From an uncultured Akkermansia sp. (GTDB taxonomy: Bacteria > Verrucomicrobiota > Verrucomicrobiia > Verrucomicrobiales > Akkermansiaceae), in contig CAJGDB010000041.1 in NCBI GenBank assembly GCA_904502165.1, positions 1-14,540 on the forward strand: a DNA stretch of 14,540 nucleotides. Direction: 5' to 3'. The notes below the pieces were generated by a model, which was given only the letters and a program-made list of their open reading frames with translations, was not told the origin of the DNA and did not search any database. The translations under genes were made by a program, and so were the position numbers. Numbering within the stretch: position 1 is the first letter of the stretch; every line of letters begins with the position of its first letter. This document shows positions 13,601 through 14,540 of the stretch, one piece after another.

Positions 13601-14540
13601 GATGGAGGTGTGAAGGTGCAGGATGGCAAGCTGACAGTAGCGGAAGGTGCCAAGCTGACAGTAGGCACAGACACCACTACGGCCGATATGACAGTAGTTG
13701 CCACCAAGGGCAGCCTGACCGTCCATGCCGGCTCCCTTGTGGAAGTGACAGGCACGCTGAGCGCCGATACCATCCATGTGGCCTCTCTGGAAGATGGTCA
13801 GAATGCTATGATTCAGGCAGGGACGCTTTCCTCTGCCACTACCGGCGGAGACATTACCATCGACCTGGATGATGACATTCTGGCAAGCGTGACCACCGGT
13901 TCCTACGCCCTGCTCGAGTACGGCAGCAGCCCCTCTGCTGATATTGTGCTGAATGCAGACGATGAGCAGGCCATCCTGAAGGCTGGCTACTGGGTACAGA
14001 CAGGAGATGCCTCCACCTTTGCCCTGCGTGCATCGACTAAGACCTACACCATGGAGGTGTCTGCCGGCGATATCACCTGGAAGGTGGGCGAAACAGAGGC
14101 AGACAACGGCTTGATTGTGATGGACGGCAGCAGCCTCAAGTCCAGCGATATCCTTGACAACGTGGACGTCGTCACAGTAGAGGGCTCCAAGGCTATCGAC
14201 CTGACCAACACGGACACCAGCAGTCATGCTGTGAAGATTCATGGTCTGCAGGGCGCAGGCGTGCTGCAGATTACGGGTGCGGATGATAAAGTTACCATCG
14301 ATGACCTCGTGAAGGTAGCCGATCCCGTTACCGGTACCCTTGTGGAAACCCGCACGGAGGGTGCAGGTGTGGTGCTCAGCGGAGTGAATGCCACTCTGAA
14401 TCTCGATGGTGAGACTGTAAGCATTGGTGCGACTGATGCCACAGCAGATGCCAATACGACGCTTTCCGGCACCCTGGCAAATGGTACGCTGGTGGTTGGC
14501 GAAGCCTCTGCTGATGGGGTGGCCAATGACAATGACCTGA
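10697..14540 (+). CDS. Giant autotransporter-like surface protein, N-terminal part (runs off the window)
   Basis: The frame from ATG 10697 stays open to the right edge, giving 1281 codons with no stop, so this is the window's largest gene and its C-terminus is missing. A long signal peptide is visible: basic KLHLPKLLRH, then hydrophobic stretches to about residue 44 and likely cleavage after AAA47, like the extended signals of type V secreted proteins. Residues 48-230 form a separate N-terminal domain. After that the chain is low-complexity beta-repeat sequence rich in Thr, Gly, Ala, Ser and Asp, with recurring G-T-L/ I-T units typical of a beta-helix passenger. Tryptophan motifs open apparent modules: WEGASGSSW at W233, TWKV at W606 and W1128, EWGSDGAFGG at W870. 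The phrase DVNYE occurs twice. An adhesin or S-layer-like role is inferred. A C-terminal barrel cannot be checked here. Confidence 0.8.
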   Translation, partial: MKLHLPKLLRHALLACIAAVPSVVTLSLSTASLVSFASVLAVSQAAAESVILSAVPEYNGTEGGSFCGVVFTLGAADDARFSVTGGTMTEQVTLTSISLTERGSNDLNADRILYITDANNVYLGSSEVFTKADGSDDAEFAFGDSITLNSGDTYYAYLTASADDDTWVVGETTVPSGQYYSGQLAACGGSLETNSVGNWGLLNGQKATTSAAFAPVMRISVNTIASPRSTLYWEGASGSSWTSNAWSATDGTTADQGFVAGSNVIFSGTDSAITVDSAVTVGTMTVSGAAYTFNGSNAITADSLEIETGASATFDAGTLALDSLNTLTVDGTLDLTAMDGKTVFLNTVDKAAGDGTIKLSSSGQWVFSNGGSESAPTHLSVDVNYEFSSGVTMNFGAFKHGVLDIRGGMDIAGVFLLENRITADVMGGNLKATEIKLGHSSAGYSGHLKMSSGSITAGSITVSNAATTTNSFTMSDGTLELTGTDGIATSVNVEITGGTLKTGANSWGITGTMTNGTSNASIGGATIETGEGTITVKNATLTSGLNNDNGNLAFEGTINLDTKDYTPESYETKGYSNGANGYVRSDVNYEVASNAATTSLTGEVTWKVDNRDTGVSYADGVVTVKGAEGTEYYIYSGKGTYSGINRTNAAGQAMTAIVLAGTDGFNLDDNLADGESIKVAYTGTSAIDIAENKALAASQLTVTDADADSKVQLQGKGTYNLEDSLALATGVELGTGWEGTVQSTATGITEDTTLALGSKVDLAAETFTLGGILTAGEGTALTMNALSITNVGDAARLTAGSLTLDSITVTRDALAGLTAGTWTLVDVGTLNGVTSMDDIAGAGEGNLYNYSFSIVNGVITMTGEVNGLEWGSDGAFGGNEDQKWDASMTTAGTNVVFNGKCNGDPATAGTVKVDLNNGVAAKDVTITTGDNVTDPQKEYTFTGGAIAATGSLTIDKETSLTIENASSFDGGVKVQDGKLTVAEGAKLTVGTDTTTADMTVVATKGSLTVHAGSLVEVTGTLSADTIHVASLEDGQNAMIQAGTLSSATTGGDITIDLDDDILASVTTGSYALLEYGSSPSADIVLNADDEQAILKAGYWVQTGDASTFALRASTKTYTMEVSAGDITWKVGETEADNGLIVMDGSSLKSSDILDNVDVVTVEGSKAIDLTNTDTSSHAVKIHGLQGAGVLQITGADDKVTIDDLVKVADPVTGTLVETRTEGAGVVLSGVNATLNLDGETVSIGATDATADANTTLSGTLANGTLVVGEASADGVANDNDL

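Noticed and set aside
13628..13663. Tandem DNA repeat in the giant gene (AAGCTGACAGTAG twice)
   Set aside because: It reflects the repeated peptide KLTV within the beta-repeat region; only two copies, not a separate repeat array.
12083..14242. A 719-codon open frame on the minus strand
   Set aside because: It lies antisense to the giant surface-protein gene. That gene's repetitive Thr/Gly/Ala/Asp codons leave few stop codons on the opposite strand. The antisense product is Gly/His-rich with no recognisable domain or signal, while the plus strand has a signal peptide and coherent beta-repeats.
14538..14540. TGA at the last three bases as a stop for the giant gene
   Set aside because: It is out of frame: the gene's last full codon is 14537-14539 (CTG), so the gene continues beyond the window.

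Overview
The window looks like a chromosomal stretch from a Verrucomicrobiota bacterium. An Akkermansia-like relative is my best guess, from overall style rather than from any search. The clues are: moderately high GC; almost no Shine-Dalgarno motifs; a DUF486 membrane protein; PulD-like N-domain proteins without a secretin barrel; and a very large autotransporter-like surface protein with a Thr/Gly/Ala/Asp-rich beta-repeat passenger. No mobile element, CRISPR array or prophage is visible, and the housekeeping genes look native.

Layout. At the left edge is the 3' end of a sodium:solute symporter (+) with a strong terminator. A minus-strand block follows (3364 down to 414): a periplasmic protein with two retropepsin-like lobes, a DUF486 membrane protein, a small lipoprotein, and a XerD-like tyrosine recombinase. 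Divergent from it, the plus strand carries an outer-membrane beta-barrel candidate (3492-4460), tRNA-Thr(UGU) with its own promoter and terminator, an exported protein with two PulD/STN-like segments (4668-6137) and a LOG-family phosphoribohydrolase (6227-7312). These converge on a minus-strand parA-comF pair (8860 down to 7328), preceded by infA (IF-1) with a long N-terminal extension. The rplM-rpsI operon (L13, S9) diverges from infA. The last 3.8 kb is one uninterrupted plus-strand gene starting at 10697 and running off the right edge. It has at least 1281 codons, and the long minus-strand frames across it are shadows.

The most striking pattern is in how genes start. Seven protein genes have a recognisable sigma70-type promoter (-35, 16-17 bp spacer, -10) whose -10 box lies only 7-10 nt before the start codon, with no ribosome-binding site. 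Transcription would then begin at or within about 3 nt of the start codon, so the mRNAs would be leaderless. The rule also settles several start choices (lipoprotein 2006, DUF486 2421, protease 3364, LOG 6227, and ParA at a GTG at 8860). The translation genes (infA, rplM) instead have promoters that predict leaders of roughly 60 nt. Three promoters (DUF486, tRNA-Thr, parA) also carry inverted repeats in or around the spacer/-10.

Functionally the window is mixed: envelope proteins (protease, lipoprotein, barrel, PulD-like protein, giant surface protein), chromosome maintenance (XerD, ParA), translation (IF-1, L13, S9, tRNA-Thr), DNA-uptake-associated ComF, and nucleotide metabolism (LOG). I see no single new multi-gene system. 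The points most worth follow-up are the leaderless-promoter rule, the extended IF-1, the two-DTG protease and the giant surface protein.
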